From NCBI RefSeq assembly GCF_004000945.1, contig NZ_BIMF01000011.1, positions 124,001 to 188,000 on the forward strand: a stretch of 64,000 bases of DNA, given 5' to 3'. The position numbers and the translations under genes were made by a program. This document shows positions 55,401 through 62,639 of this stretch, one piece after another. Positions within the stretch are counted from its first letter, which is position 1. Every line of letters starts with the position of its first letter. Source of the DNA: Paenibacillus lautus NBRC 15380. Its GTDB lineage: Bacteria; Bacillota; Bacilli; Paenibacillales; Paenibacillaceae. The notes under the pieces are model-generated. The model ran no database searches and was not told where the DNA came from. It worked only from the letters and a program-made list of their open reading frames with translations.

Positions 55401-58400
55401 GAGCAATAGTCCGCCTGACCCGGGTTGCCCACGACTCCGAATACCGATGAAAAAATGACAAATAGATCAAGCTTCAATTCCTTGCTCGCCTGATCCAAGT
55501 TTACGATCCCTTCCACTTTCGGTGCCAATACCGCCTGCAGGTCTTCTACAGTTTTATTAAGAATAAGACTGTCTTTAATCACTCCAGCGCTATGAATGAT
55601 TCCACTGAGACCACCAAACTCAGCTGTGACACGCTGGATTAGGTCATCTACTTCCTTGCCATCGGTCACATCAACCTGCCAGTATTCCGCTTGGGCCCCA
55701 TGTACTCTTATTTCCTCCAGTTGAGACTCCATTTCGTTGCTGAGATCAGAACGGCCGGTTAGAATCAACGTCGTACCCTTTGTGCGTTTGGCAATCTCAT
55801 TGGCAAAGATGAAACCGAGACCGCCCATCCCACCTGTGATCAAGTACGTCCCTGTGTCTTTCCACGGATTGCTATCTTCTCCCTGCAAAGCTTCAACCGC
55901 ATCCCAGCTTTTGACCAATCGCTTCCCTGACTCGTACCGGATATGAAAATCCCGGGTGTCCTGAAGATTGCTTTTCAGCTTGGAGACGAGCTCCTCCGGC
56001 GTTTCTCCCGAATCGACCTCAATCATCTGGGCCGCGAGTTTTGGATTCTCGAGTCTGGCTGTCTTAAGAAGTCCCCCCAAACCGGAGATTAGCTGTTGGT
56101 CTCCATGCCTGGAGAATACGATTTGAATAAACGCTTTCGTCCTCGTTCCGGCTTTAAGAATGCTTTGAAGTTCCTTTAACAGCTTTACCGAGTAATCTTG
56201 AAACCGCTCCTTTATCCCGTTACGGTTGGATTGCAAGGATAGAATGCGAGCCCCGTTTACATCGGTTTCTATGCGCTCCTTCACCACATCGTCCATTTCG
56301 CAAAGCACGATACAATAGTCTTCGTAGCTTGCGAAAGTCGTATCCCTGGAAATAACCTGTTCCTTCCAAATAGGGTGCAGCATGAGCGTGTCCGAATCTG
56401 TACGTGATTGGAGCAAGGTTTCCTCGTCACTTCGTTCTCTCCAGGATAATTCTCTCATCCTCACACACAACGTTCCTTGCTCATCATAAAGGTCAATATC
56501 AACTTTCTTTGATTGTCCTCCAGTGGTATTTTGATTGCTGTATTGAACATGTGCCCACATGACTGAAGAGCATCTCTGTAACACATCGAGTTGTTCAAGT
56601 GCAAACGGAAGAAAAAGCCGCGATGAAACTTTGCCGTCGGAAGTGCCTTGCTTCTCCGAACCAAGCATCAGAATCATTGCGGCTTGCAAAGCCGAATCCA
56701 GGAGGCTGGGATGCAGAATATATCGAGCTGCTGTACTCTCGATCAAGGAAGGCAACAGCAGCTTGACCAGTACGCGGCCGCCCCCGCTGTATACCTCTTC
56801 TATCCCTTGGTGGGCTGGACCATAATGAATTCCGGAGCGCTGAAAAGTCTCATAAAAATGCTTCACCGTATCGTTTGTCCTGGTTAATTGTCCTTTCAAT
56901 CGATCGATATTCACGCTGGTCATTTCGCCATCCAGATCTGTGTTAATCTGAGCATTGCCCTGGCTATGTACAATAGAATCCCCGCGTCCCTCTTCGGTTT
57001 GACTGTAAACTTCGTAGGTAACGTCACCGTTTTCGCCTGGAAAAAGCGCAATATGGACTTGAACCGGATGTTTACCAACGATTACCGGCTTGGCCCACAC
57101 CACATGTTTAAGCCGAATCGGTGAATCAGCATAAGATGATAACCCAGATGCCTTTTCAACCGCTTCCCGTGCCATTTCAAGGTACGCTACGCCCGGCAGC
57201 ACATGGCGCCCCTTCACCATGTGGTCCTTCAAGAAAAACTCTTCACCCGTAAAGGTAGAACTATAGCGTTGTTCTGAAAAATCGGATGTATTCAAATGCA
57301 GCAGCGGATGAACATAGGAGGTTTCAGCCCTCTCAGCTGTAACAGCATGATCCGAGACGCTTTCCGCTGGGATCCAATACCGCTCCCGTGCAAAAGGATA
57401 GGTGGGCAAATGCACATGCTGTGTCTTTCCCTTCGGAAATATAGCCTTCCAATCCACTTCATGTCCTTTTACATATAATTCTGCTAATGCCTTCAATTTG
57501 CTGCCGTATTCCTGTACATCGCTCCTCTTGAGGGACTGTAGTTCTGATACCAACACCTTACCCAGATGTTCAAGCAGCGGCTCTTGCTTCTTACCGATTA
57601 ACGAGATTTGATCTTTACAATATCCATCCGGTTTACTATTCTCTAGCACCTGCTTTAATTTCTCCCGAAGTTCCGGTACATCCTTTACCACATAGGCAGA
57701 TCTTATTCCGAAATGCTCCCGCTGGAGCAAGAGAGTTGCGCTTACATCCGTCAGGCTGATCCCACGCCCATTCCTATCGATCCATCGTGCTAGATCCAGC
57801 TCCCTTTGCCGCAAAGATTCTTCTGTTTTCGCAGATAAACAGATGAGATAGTGGGGGAGCTTCTTGGCGGATTTTTTCTTCATCGCGGGTGCTTCTTCGA
57901 GGACGATATGCGCATTCGTTCCTCCGAACCCGAATGAACTAATGCCTGCACGTCTCGGAAAGCTTTGTCCGTCTGCTCCCTCAAGAAGCTTCCACTCCTG
58001 CAGCTTGTCTACCATGTAGAATGGACTTTCTTCAATTGAAATACGGTGATTCAATGTTTTGAAATTTTGCAGTCCAGGCAGCTGTTTATGCTTCATGGAC
58101 ATGAGGACCTTGATCAGTCCGGCAATCCCGGCGGCAGATTCCAAATGCCCGATATTTGTTTTCACCGAACCCAGGCCGCAATAATTCTTGGAAAGTATTT
58201 GGTCCTTTTTCGATCGTAATTGAAAGGCTTTTAGCAGTCCTTGAAACTCCATCGGATCTCCTTTGGGAGTTCCCGTTCCATGAGCTTCAATATAACTGAT
58301 GCTTTCCACGGGGATGTCCGCTTTCTTATGGGCCTCAGCTATAACATCTGCCTGGGCTTCAGGGTTGGGATAAGTAAGTGTATGGGTTCTGCCATTATGG

Positions 58401-59200
58401 TTCACGGCAGTTCCCTTTAAGACGCCATAAATGGAGTCCCCGTCTTCTAGGGCTTGTTCCAAAGGTTTAAGCAACACGACCCCTGCCCCTTCACTGCGCA
58501 CATAGCCATCTGCACTGTCGTCGAAGGTTTTGCATGAGCCGGTCGGGGACAGCATCCCTGCTTTGGAAAAGGAGATATGACGTGAGGGGGTAAGAATAAG
58601 GCTGACCCCTCCCGCAAGAGCCATATTGCTCTCCCCGAGAAGTATGGACTGGGCCGCCGAATGAATCGCGTTAAAGGAACTTGAGCATGCTGTGTCTATC
58701 GGAAAACTCGGACCTTTCAAATTAAAGAAATGGGAGATTCGGTTCGCTATGACGGCAGATGCCGTTCCTATGGAATGATAGGTTTCGATAATCTGGTTCG
58801 TCTGCTCCTGCAGCCCTTTATAATCAAAATTAAAAACCCCCATGTAAACGCCGATTTTGTCCCCTGATATCTGGGAAGGAAGGATCCCGGCGTCTTCCAA
58901 ACAGGACCATGATAATTCCAGCATGATCCGCTGCTGGGGATCCGTCGCTTCTACCTCCCTTGCCGAAAGGCCGAAAAAGCCCGGATCAAAGGCCTCTGCA
59001 TCTTGAATAAAGCCGCCCCACTTGCTGTTACTCTTGTTGTCAGCCTGCGGATCGCCCCAATACTCCTTCCAATCCCAACGCTCTTTGGGGATCTCCTGAA
59101 TGCTTGAACGACCTTCTTTCAGATTGTCCCAGAATTCTTCATAGTTCTGTGCTCCCGGAAACCGGCAAGCTATACCAATAATCGCGATTTCATTTTTCAT
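49487..59200 (-). CDS. Trans-AT polyketide synthase PKS1 (first modules, ends in KS0)
   Basis: First PKS of the line, 3237 aa. KS 1-438 (Cys172, His307, His352), DH 629-925 (His660, Asp835), KR about 935-1360 (TGGMGGLG, Tyr1265) and ACP (Ser1427). KS 1524-1965 (Cys1701, His1836, His1876), KR about 2165-2620 (TGGTRGIG, Tyr2541) and ACP (Ser2693). KS 2779-3183 keeps Cys2934 and His3107, but the first catalytic His is Asn3069 (ETNGSGTT in place of EAHGTGT). It is therefore probably a non-elongating KS0 that only passes the chain on. A 54-residue tail follows the last KS, so the module continues on PKS2 with DH-ACP. There is no loading ACP, ligase or GNAT domain before the first KS; the starter is unknown. 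GAGGTG precedes the ATG, and the AT-ER gene ends 20 bp upstream. Confidence 0.96.
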   Translation of the reverse strand: MKNEIAIIGIACRFPGAQNYEEFWDNLKEGRSSIQEIPKERWDWKEYWGDPQADNKSNSKWGGFIQDAEAFDPGFFGLSAREVEATDPQQRIMLELSWSCLEDAGILPSQISGDKIGVYMGVFNFDYKGLQEQTNQIIETYHSIGTASAVIANRISHFFNLKGPSFPIDTACSSSFNAIHSAAQSILLGESNMALAGGVSLILTPSRHISFSKAGMLSPTGSCKTFDDSADGYVRSEGAGVVLLKPLEQALEDGDSIYGVLKGTAVNHNGRTHTLTYPNPEAQADVIAEAHKKADIPVESISYIEAHGTGTPKGDPMEFQGLLKAFQLRSKKDQILSKNYCGLGSVKTNIGHLESAAGIAGLIKVLMSMKHKQLPGLQNFKTLNHRISIEESPFYMVDKLQEWKLLEGADGQSFPRRAGISSFGFGGTNAHIVLEEAPAMKKKSAKKLPHYLICLSAKTEESLRQRELDLARWIDRNGRGISLTDVSATLLLQREHFGIRSAYVVKDVPELREKLKQVLENSKPDGYCKDQISLIGKKQEPLLEHLGKVLVSELQSLKRSDVQEYGSKLKALAELYVKGHEVDWKAIFPKGKTQHVHLPTYPFARERYWIPAESVSDHAVTAERAETSYVHPLLHLNTSDFSEQRYSSTFTGEEFFLKDHMVKGRHVLPGVAYLEMAREAVEKASGLSSYADSPIRLKHVVWAKPVIVGKHPVQVHIALFPGENGDVTYEVYSQTEEGRGDSIVHSQGNAQINTDLDGEMTSVNIDRLKGQLTRTNDTVKHFYETFQRSGIHYGPAHQGIEEVYSGGGRVLVKLLLPSLIESTAARYILHPSLLDSALQAAMILMLGSEKQGTSDGKVSSRLFLPFALEQLDVLQRCSSVMWAHVQYSNQNTTGGQSKKVDIDLYDEQGTLCVRMRELSWRERSDEETLLQSRTDSDTLMLHPIWKEQVISRDTTFASYEDYCIVLCEMDDVVKERIETDVNGARILSLQSNRNGIKERFQDYSVKLLKELQSILKAGTRTKAFIQIVFSRHGDQQLISGLGGLLKTARLENPKLAAQMIEVDSGETPEELVSKLKSNLQDTRDFHIRYESGKRLVKSWDAVEALQGEDSNPWKDTGTYLITGGMGGLGFIFANEIAKRTKGTTLILTGRSDLSNEMESQLEEIRVHGAQAEYWQVDVTDGKEVDDLIQRVTAEFGGLSGIIHSAGVIKDSLILNKTVEDLQAVLAPKVEGIVNLDQASKELKLDLFVIFSSVFGVVGNPGQADYCSANAFMDAYATYRNELVRSKERSGHTLSMNWPLWKDGGMHVDEKTEQMMMQQLGMAAIDTGSAVLAFYQAWASRNDQVLVMEGDLEHFYTKLTEKQIVEDTQIEAIQGKGHEDHELFPGMSEDDFTEKAISFVKKQISTVLKLPVQRIETDAPMEHYGIDSIMTTQLTNELEKTFGSLSKTLFFEYQNIRELTGYFIKSYRDKLVSVLGEGLSAEPAVQLAAPSVSMKGPDISHLASLRRARFVQPTIKQQDEDASSAMDIAIIGMSGRYPGAENIRQFWEVLKNGKDCITEIPNDRWDYNLYYDEDRNKPGTANSKWGGFLKGVDRFDPLFFNISPREAEMMDPQERLFLQCVYETLEDAGYTRETLGLYSDFGLEGSVGVYVGAMYQEYQLYGAQEQARGNPLALPGLPASIANRVSYFFNFHGPSMTIDTMCSSSLTAIHLACQSLLRGECKVSIAGGVNVSIHPNKYLYLSQGKFISSRGRCESFGEGGEGYVPGEGVGAVLLKPLSHAMEDRDQIYGVIKATAINHGGKTNGYTVPNPKAQSSVIGRAFKKAGIEPRTISYMEAHGTGTSLGDPIEITGLHNIFQEYTGDKQFCALGSAKSNIGHCESAAGIAGLTKVLLQLKYKQLVPSLHSRVLNPNIDFSQTPFVVQQELAEWKRPVLELNGVMKEYPRIAGISSFGAGGSNAHLVIEEYIPGVEESSPIIMEGLNPVIIVLSGKSEEQLRLQAQRLLADISDQPHEDSSLIDMAYTLQVGREAMEERLAVIVSTMKELTYKLREYIEGRDHVDGIYYGQVRRNKEALSVFTRDEELQEAIAKWIQRRKYDKLASLWVKGLDVEWNRLYVDTKPRRISLPTYPFFEDRYWVPEPSNAQAWSNPESKRELVTPNGKKSPIERKVSYLNKKWELTAIDGSADRRKSVTQTIAILTTQETMELAIHISRHFKSSRIIDIQDMVREFHQTEQDWKQYRGCIDVVGCGLNTTGLTGWVPWLQKWIELADTDGLTLLGVTKCLEAFQNAEVNLSGAERAGLYRMLQSEYSRLSSRHVDVDAETDVHIIAEQIVNEYAAESRDTEICYRGGKRYRASLKELQGIISDKEAFAFPEDHVLWITGGTRGIGYLCARHFVQKYGVKKLVLTGREVLPLREEWSLFKGQNTPVAQKIQAIQALEELQAEVKILSVSLSDEQAVRQSMESVKRTMGPIGGVIHCAGRIDTHNPAFIRKSVDGIEQVFEPKVSGLRVLYECFRNESLSFFLLFSSVSSTIPALASGQSDYGMANAYMDYFAEKAKHTVPIASIQWPSWKEAGMGEVRSRAYEQTGLLSITNEEGLQLLDQILSNRIPSVVMPAVVNPELWNPGKLMQFANQGSLQGRVRQSGQTPEPNSNKSPQGLLNQTRAWLTELLAEELKIPISKLEPDIAFQDYGVDSIMIAQLLRRINQLAGLDLEPTLLFEYPTIESLAGWMVNAHSAAVSQMLETVDIGESMSDVKASSPQALMALLESGASRKGLQGEPATDIAVVGLSCRFPGAGSLEAYWRILSEGKSAIRRVPYERWGHSTSYYAGMLEEISSFDPSFFLIPQEDARVMDPQALLVLEESLKLICHAGYSTQELKGKPMGVYIGARTQHQPEESDLYQARNPIVAIGQNYLAANISHFLDLRGPSVVMDTACSSALVAMNMAVQALRAGDIDSAIVGGASLLTTDRAHKIFEQRGILSPVQDFHMFDKRAEGIVLGEGAGMVLLKTVEQAIADGDKIYAVIKGLAVNNDGRTAGPSTPNIQAQREVLETALRKSGRQPEEISYIETNGSGTTVTDLLELKAIQSIYRESSTVPLGLGSMKPNIGHPLCAEGIASFIKVVLMLHHGQFVPFLSGGEAMVHYDMESSPFFFSREKTGWAHTSRVAAINCFADGGTNAHVILEDGAGLPLQRVRRLPLPVPELNRRQLWETQTHSKTLSSGRITAANVPQGIFWENFD

Positions 59201-59220
59201 TTATATGGTACACCTCACTT

Positions 59221-61605
59221 TTAATAAACCTCTTGAGCGCTTCGATTGCCCTGAAGATCTGGCAGGCCAGGTTCCTCCGAAGGCATTCGAAAGCTGTTAA
59301 ATCTCCGGTTCAACAGGGCAGCCGTTTCCGTCATCAGTTTCTCGGCAATCTCATCTACATGCCGATTCCGCCAATCCTCGAGCTCCGTTCCTTTCACCCA
59401 TTGATTAAATGCGCCTAAGGCTGGCCCGCAATGAATTTGATAGTCGACTTTATTCTCCTGATCCCCTTGCAGAGCCAATCGCGTGCTGTAACTGAAATAC
59501 CACCTGAATATCAAAGCCATTTTATATTTGGGATTCCGTTCTGCCTTCTCAACGACTTGAGGGTAGCGTGTCCGAACTGTTTCATATACGCTCTCAAAGC
59601 TGCGCTTGAAATATTTTTCTTGGATCTGCGCCTTTGTCTTCTCGTCAATATCATCAATGGAATTGTACTGACGGTATAAATCGTACAGTTTATTGGAGCG
59701 TGCCGGGAAGAACAGTCCTTTTTTCAGCACCTGTACCCGAGCCCCCATCTCAAACATATCCCCGGCAGGCGCGTATTCCGTATCCTGAACGTTCATTTGC
59801 TGGAGCAAATCCTTTACTTCGTCGCTAGTTCCAGCCTCGACCGTGCATTGGTTAATCGAACCTGTCACAATGAAATCCGCACCCAATGTAAATGCCGCCG
59901 ATATGGCATCTGGGGTGCCGATCCCCCCTGCAGCTCCTATCCGAATGCTTGTAGGGTATGAATACCGTTGCATCATCTCATCCCGTAATTTAATCATGGC
60001 CGGCATTAAGGCATAGGCCACGGCACCGTCTGTATGACCACCGGAATCTGCCTCGGCACAAATATCATCAGCAACAGGGACTTCCCTGAGCATAAGAGCT
60101 TCTTCCAACGTAATCTTGTTTTCTTCCCGCAGCTTTGCAATGATTCGCTCGGGTGCTGGACTAAGAAACGCCTCGGCAACTTCCGGCCGCGATACCTTGG
60201 CAATCATTTTATTTATCGAAACAACCCTTCCATCGGCATCGCGGGTTAAACTTTTGGCTCGGTATTTGACCAGGGCTGGAGTGATATTCATGAAAGCTGC
60301 CGCTTCCATAACCTTCACGCCGCTCTGAAGAAATATGTCCACCGTTTGTTCTTCGATTTCCGGCTCAGAAGGATTGTGCACCAAGTTCATGCCGTAAGTT
60401 TGACCTTCAGAAAGTTCTTGCTGTATGTATTGAATCGCCTCGGCGATTTGGGGTAATTTTAAACCTCCAGCTCCGAAAAAACCCATCATTCCTGCCTTGC
60501 CCATTCTTACAACCATTTCTTTGGAGGCAATTCCCCGGTACATAGCCCCAGTCATATAAGCGTATTTAAGATTGTAATCCCTTCTGAATGCTGCGCTTCC
60601 CAGCGAACATGGTTTAATTTCGAATGAATACACTTGTTCGACAGCTATCGGTTCAGATTTATTAGATATCTCTAAATGGCTTTCGTTCAGATCCACATGC
60701 ACGGTTTCAATAACTGCTTCAGCAACGAAAGCAGGTTCATCCACAATTAGAGGTTCCGCTTCGTTCTTGATTCTCCCAATTAAATCGGTTAAAACCCTTC
60801 CCGGACCAATCTCCTCAAAATCGATAACACCAAGCCCCATCAAATATCGAATACTTTCCGTCCATCGAACGGAGCTTGTAATCTGTTGAACCAGATTCCG
60901 TTTGATAGAGGACGTCTGATATCGCCTGGCATACACATTGGAGATTACCGGAATACGCAATTCATGGAACGTGAAGTTCTGGAGAAAAGCTTCAAATTCT
61001 CTGCCCGCATCCTCCATATGACGAGAATGAAAGGCACCGCTCGTTCGCAAGGGGATAAACATCATGACATCCTTAAGCGATTCAAAGACCTGCTTGGCGA
61101 GATCCATGTCTTCCCTCGCTCCAGAGATTACGATCTGATGAGGGCTATTCAGATTGGCGATATCGATGGTTTCAAGTCCGTGTTCCTGCAGCACTTCTGC
61201 AATTTGTTCCTCGGTCGGTCCGATGACGGCTGCCATGCCGCCCCCCGCAGCCTGGCTCATTAACTGCCCTCGCTTTTGTACAAGTCTTAGACCTGTAGCA
61301 AAATCAAAGGCTCCTGCGGCCAGCAGGGCGTTATATTCCCCCAGACTATGTCCCGCAACAAAATCTACCGTTCTTGCCGAAAGCTTAATCTTGCTGAAGT
61401 AGCTTAAAGCATTTACGGTATATAATGCCGGTTGGGTATACTGAGTCTTATTCAGATTAAAATCAGGATCTTCCAAGCATAACTGTTTGATCGAATATCC
61501 TAGAATATCATCTGCTTGTGCAGTCAATTCTTTAAACTCGTCGAAAAGCTCCTCACCCATTCCTTTTTTCTGGGCTCCTTGGCCGGGAAATACATAGGCT
61601 AGCAT
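59221..61605 (-). CDS. Trans-acting malonyl-CoA acyltransferase fused to PfaD-type enoyl reductase
   Basis: Bifunctional protein of 794 aa serving the AT-less PKS modules. AT 1-285: [12 protein letters not shown], the nucleophile GHSLGE (Ser87), carboxylate-binding Arg112 and the malonyl signature GAFHSRHM (His193). PfaD-like FMN enoyl reductase about 350-794: [48 protein letters not shown] and, near the end, [16 protein letters not shown]. This is the PksE/BaeE-type fusion common in Bacillus trans-AT clusters. The AT loads malonyl on all ACPs, and the ER can act in trans on selected enoyl intermediates. I start at the ATG 61605, where homologues begin ([10 protein letters not shown]); GGGAGG lies 13 nt upstream. 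The frame is open to 61677, which falls inside the leader terminator. First gene of the operon. Confidence 0.93.
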   Translation of the reverse strand: MLAYVFPGQGAQKKGMGEELFDEFKELTAQADDILGYSIKQLCLEDPDFNLNKTQYTQPALYTVNALSYFSKIKLSARTVDFVAGHSLGEYNALLAAGAFDFATGLRLVQKRGQLMSQAAGGGMAAVIGPTEEQIAEVLQEHGLETIDIANLNSPHQIVISGAREDMDLAKQVFESLKDVMMFIPLRTSGAFHSRHMEDAGREFEAFLQNFTFHELRIPVISNVYARRYQTSSIKRNLVQQITSSVRWTESIRYLMGLGVIDFEEIGPGRVLTDLIGRIKNEAEPLIVDEPAFVAEAVIETVHVDLNESHLEISNKSEPIAVEQVYSFEIKPCSLGSAAFRRDYNLKYAYMTGAMYRGIASKEMVVRMGKAGMMGFFGAGGLKLPQIAEAIQYIQQELSEGQTYGMNLVHNPSEPEIEEQTVDIFLQSGVKVMEAAAFMNITPALVKYRAKSLTRDADGRVVSINKMIAKVSRPEVAEAFLSPAPERIIAKLREENKITLEEALMLREVPVADDICAEADSGGHTDGAVAYALMPAMIKLRDEMMQRYSYPTSIRIGAAGGIGTPDAISAAFTLGADFIVTGSINQCTVEAGTSDEVKDLLQQMNVQDTEYAPAGDMFEMGARVQVLKKGLFFPARSNKLYDLYRQYNSIDDIDEKTKAQIQEKYFKRSFESVYETVRTRYPQVVEKAERNPKYKMALIFRWYFSYSTRLALQGDQENKVDYQIHCGPALGAFNQWVKGTELEDWRNRHVDEIAEKLMTETAALLNRRFNSFRMPSEEPGLPDLQGNRSAQEVY

Positions 61606-61675
61606 ATGCTTGTACCATCCTCCCAAATAGATAATTATTGGTGTTGATTGAGCTTTGGACTTTTTGAAAATGAAC

Positions 61676-61727
61676 ATAAAAATGCCTACGATGTCCTCCC
61701 CAACGAACTGGAGGCTTCGTAAGCATT
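61676..61727 (-). terminator. Leader terminator of the PKS operon, probable LoaP read-through point
   Basis: Minus-strand AATGCTTACGA pairs with TCGTAGGCATT (11 bp, one G-U). It encloses an inner CCTCC/GGAGG helix capped by a UUCG tetraloop, and is followed by TTTTT. It lies 71 nt before the AT-ER start codon, inside the transcribed leader, so it should stop most transcripts unless polymerase is modified. The divergent LoaP-like gene supplies a candidate antiterminator. The UUCG-capped inner hairpin could itself be a recognition element. Confidence 0.75.
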
Positions 61728-61765
61728 CACACGAAATACGTGTATCATTATGGCCCTTAAATGTT

Positions 61766-61791
61766 CTTAACGCGCCGGAACGTCGATTAAG
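61766..61791 (-). promoter_or_regulatory. Promoter-proximal leader hairpin, candidate LoaP-binding RNA
   Basis: Minus-strand CTTAA...TTAAG closes a hairpin with inner CG/CG pairs around TTCCGG, about 35-60 nt after the predicted transcription start. LoaP proteins act by binding a hairpin in the 5' leader of their target operons, so this and the UUCG hairpin nearer the gene are the two candidates. A third small hairpin (ACACG-TATTT-CGTGT) is at 61730-61744. Confidence 0.4.
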
Positions 61792-61832
61792 TCAGTTTAA
61801 GTTTTTGTTAAATTAAGTCATTCATTACCAAT

Positions 61833-61861
61833 ATATTATTATATAAATATTTTTTTGTAAA
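61833..61861 (-). promoter_or_regulatory. Candidate promoter of the PKS operon
   Basis: TTTACA (61861-61856) and TAATAT (61838-61833) with a 17-bp spacer on the minus strand, in an extremely AT-rich stretch. The predicted leader would be about 220 nt. Several overlapping AT hexamers make the exact -10 uncertain. Confidence 0.5.
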
Positions 61862-61865
61862 CTAT

Positions 61866-61881
61866 TAATCTTATAAGATTA
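61866..61881. promoter_or_regulatory. 16-bp perfect palindrome TAATCTTATAAGATTA
   Basis: Perfect inverted repeat directly upstream of the -35 hexamer of the PKS promoter and between the divergent operon and the loaP-like gene. It is well placed as an operator for a dimeric regulator acting on one or both. In such AT-rich DNA some palindromes arise by chance, but 16 perfect bases is more than expected. Confidence 0.5.
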
Positions 61882-61936
61882 GTCGTTTATTTTTTCTTTC
61901 AATTTCCCTGTTTCGACATTTATTTCATAAATTATT

Positions 61937-61945
61937 TGGTATTAT
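61937..61945 (+). promoter_or_regulatory. Candidate extended -10 promoter of the loaP-like gene
   Basis: TGGTATTAT, an extended -10 (TGn-TATTAT), lies 33 bp before the ATG and 20 bp before the GGGGGAG ribosome site. There is no good -35 at standard spacing, as is usual for extended -10 promoters. Confidence 0.45.
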
Positions 61946-61978
61946 CTTCTTCATCAAAAGGAAGTGGGGGAGCAATTT

Positions 61979-62554
61979 ATGTCATGGTATGCGTTATTTG
62001 TTAAAACCGGATACGAGTCTTCAATTAAAAAATGGCTTGACGCCAGATTCGATGATAGCTTGCTAACCAGCGTGATTCCTAGAAGGAAAGTACCGGAGAA
62101 GAAAGACCGCCAGGAATACCATGCGATCAAAACACTTTTCCCCGGCTATGTGTTTGTGGAGACAAAAATGAATTTTTCCATATATTATACATTAAAAGAG
62201 AATCCCTTCATTTACAACTCGCTAAACTATCTTAATAACAAGGATAAGGGATTACTCCCATCGAATGCGCAGCAAGTCCACCTGTCATCTCAAAAACCGG
62301 ACGAGTCTTATTTTTTCAAAGAGATCCCCAAAGATGAAATGCTGATCGTTCTCAAACTGATCAGTGAAAGTGAAGTTATCGAATATTCCCAAGTCACGTT
62401 CCAGGAGTCCAATGTCATCGTTAAATCGGGTCCGTTGAAGGGAATGGAAAGCCTTATAAAAAAAGTCGATAAGCATAAAAAGCGCGCGAAAGTGCTCATG
62501 AACATCATGGGAAGAGAGCAACTGGTCGATTTTGGAATCGAGATCATTAGATGA
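61979..62554 (+). CDS. loaP: LoaP-like NusG-family antiterminator of the PKS operon
   Basis: Specialised NusG paralogue of 191 aa. The NGN domain spans about 1-110, opening MSWYALFVKTGYESSIKKWL, with FPGYVFVET as the typical NGN core. A KOW domain spans about 135-191, with IVKSGPLKGMESLIKKVDKHKKRAKV. Housekeeping NusG binds RNA polymerase through NGN; LoaP members instead raise expression of the nearby biosynthetic operon by processive antitermination after contacting a leader RNA hairpin. I use the ATG at 61979, where GGGGGAG lies 6 nt upstream; a GTG at 61964 is in frame but overlaps that site. It is divergent from the PKS operon, whose leader carries hairpins and an intrinsic terminator, the arrangement expected for LoaP control. 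Subfamily assignment is by motif and context. Confidence 0.85.
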   Translation: MSWYALFVKTGYESSIKKWLDARFDDSLLTSVIPRRKVPEKKDRQEYHAIKTLFPGYVFVETKMNFSIYYTLKENPFIYNSLNYLNNKDKGLLPSNAQQVHLSSQKPDESYFFKEIPKDEMLIVLKLISESEVIEYSQVTFQESNVIVKSGPLKGMESLIKKVDKHKKRAKVLMNIMGREQLVDFGIEIIR

Positions 62555-62583
62555 TGGATACATGGACCTGCTTCCCCACACAG

Positions 62584-62605
62584 AAAAGGGGCTGAAATCA
62601 GCCCC
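62584..62605 (-). terminator. Terminator of the EamA transporter gene
   Basis: Perfect GGGGCTG-ATTT-CAGCCCC hairpin on the minus strand followed by TTTTC, 35 bp past the transporter stop. Read rightwards it has no T run but may still slow transcription leaving the loaP-like gene. Confidence 0.75.
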
Positions 62606-62639
62606 CCATTCCTATCAGCATTATGATTTTCTTCTGAGC

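Noticed and set aside
19387-61677. Identity as a macrolactin, difficidin or bacillaene cluster
   Set aside because: The domain order, number of PKS proteins, presence of one cMT, and absence of NRPS and HMG-CoA-synthase genes do not match those pathways as I know them.
61730-61744. ACACG-TATTT-CGTGT hairpin as the main LoaP site
   Set aside because: Only 5 bp with an AU-rich loop; the neighbouring hairpins are stronger, so it is mentioned only as a minor element.
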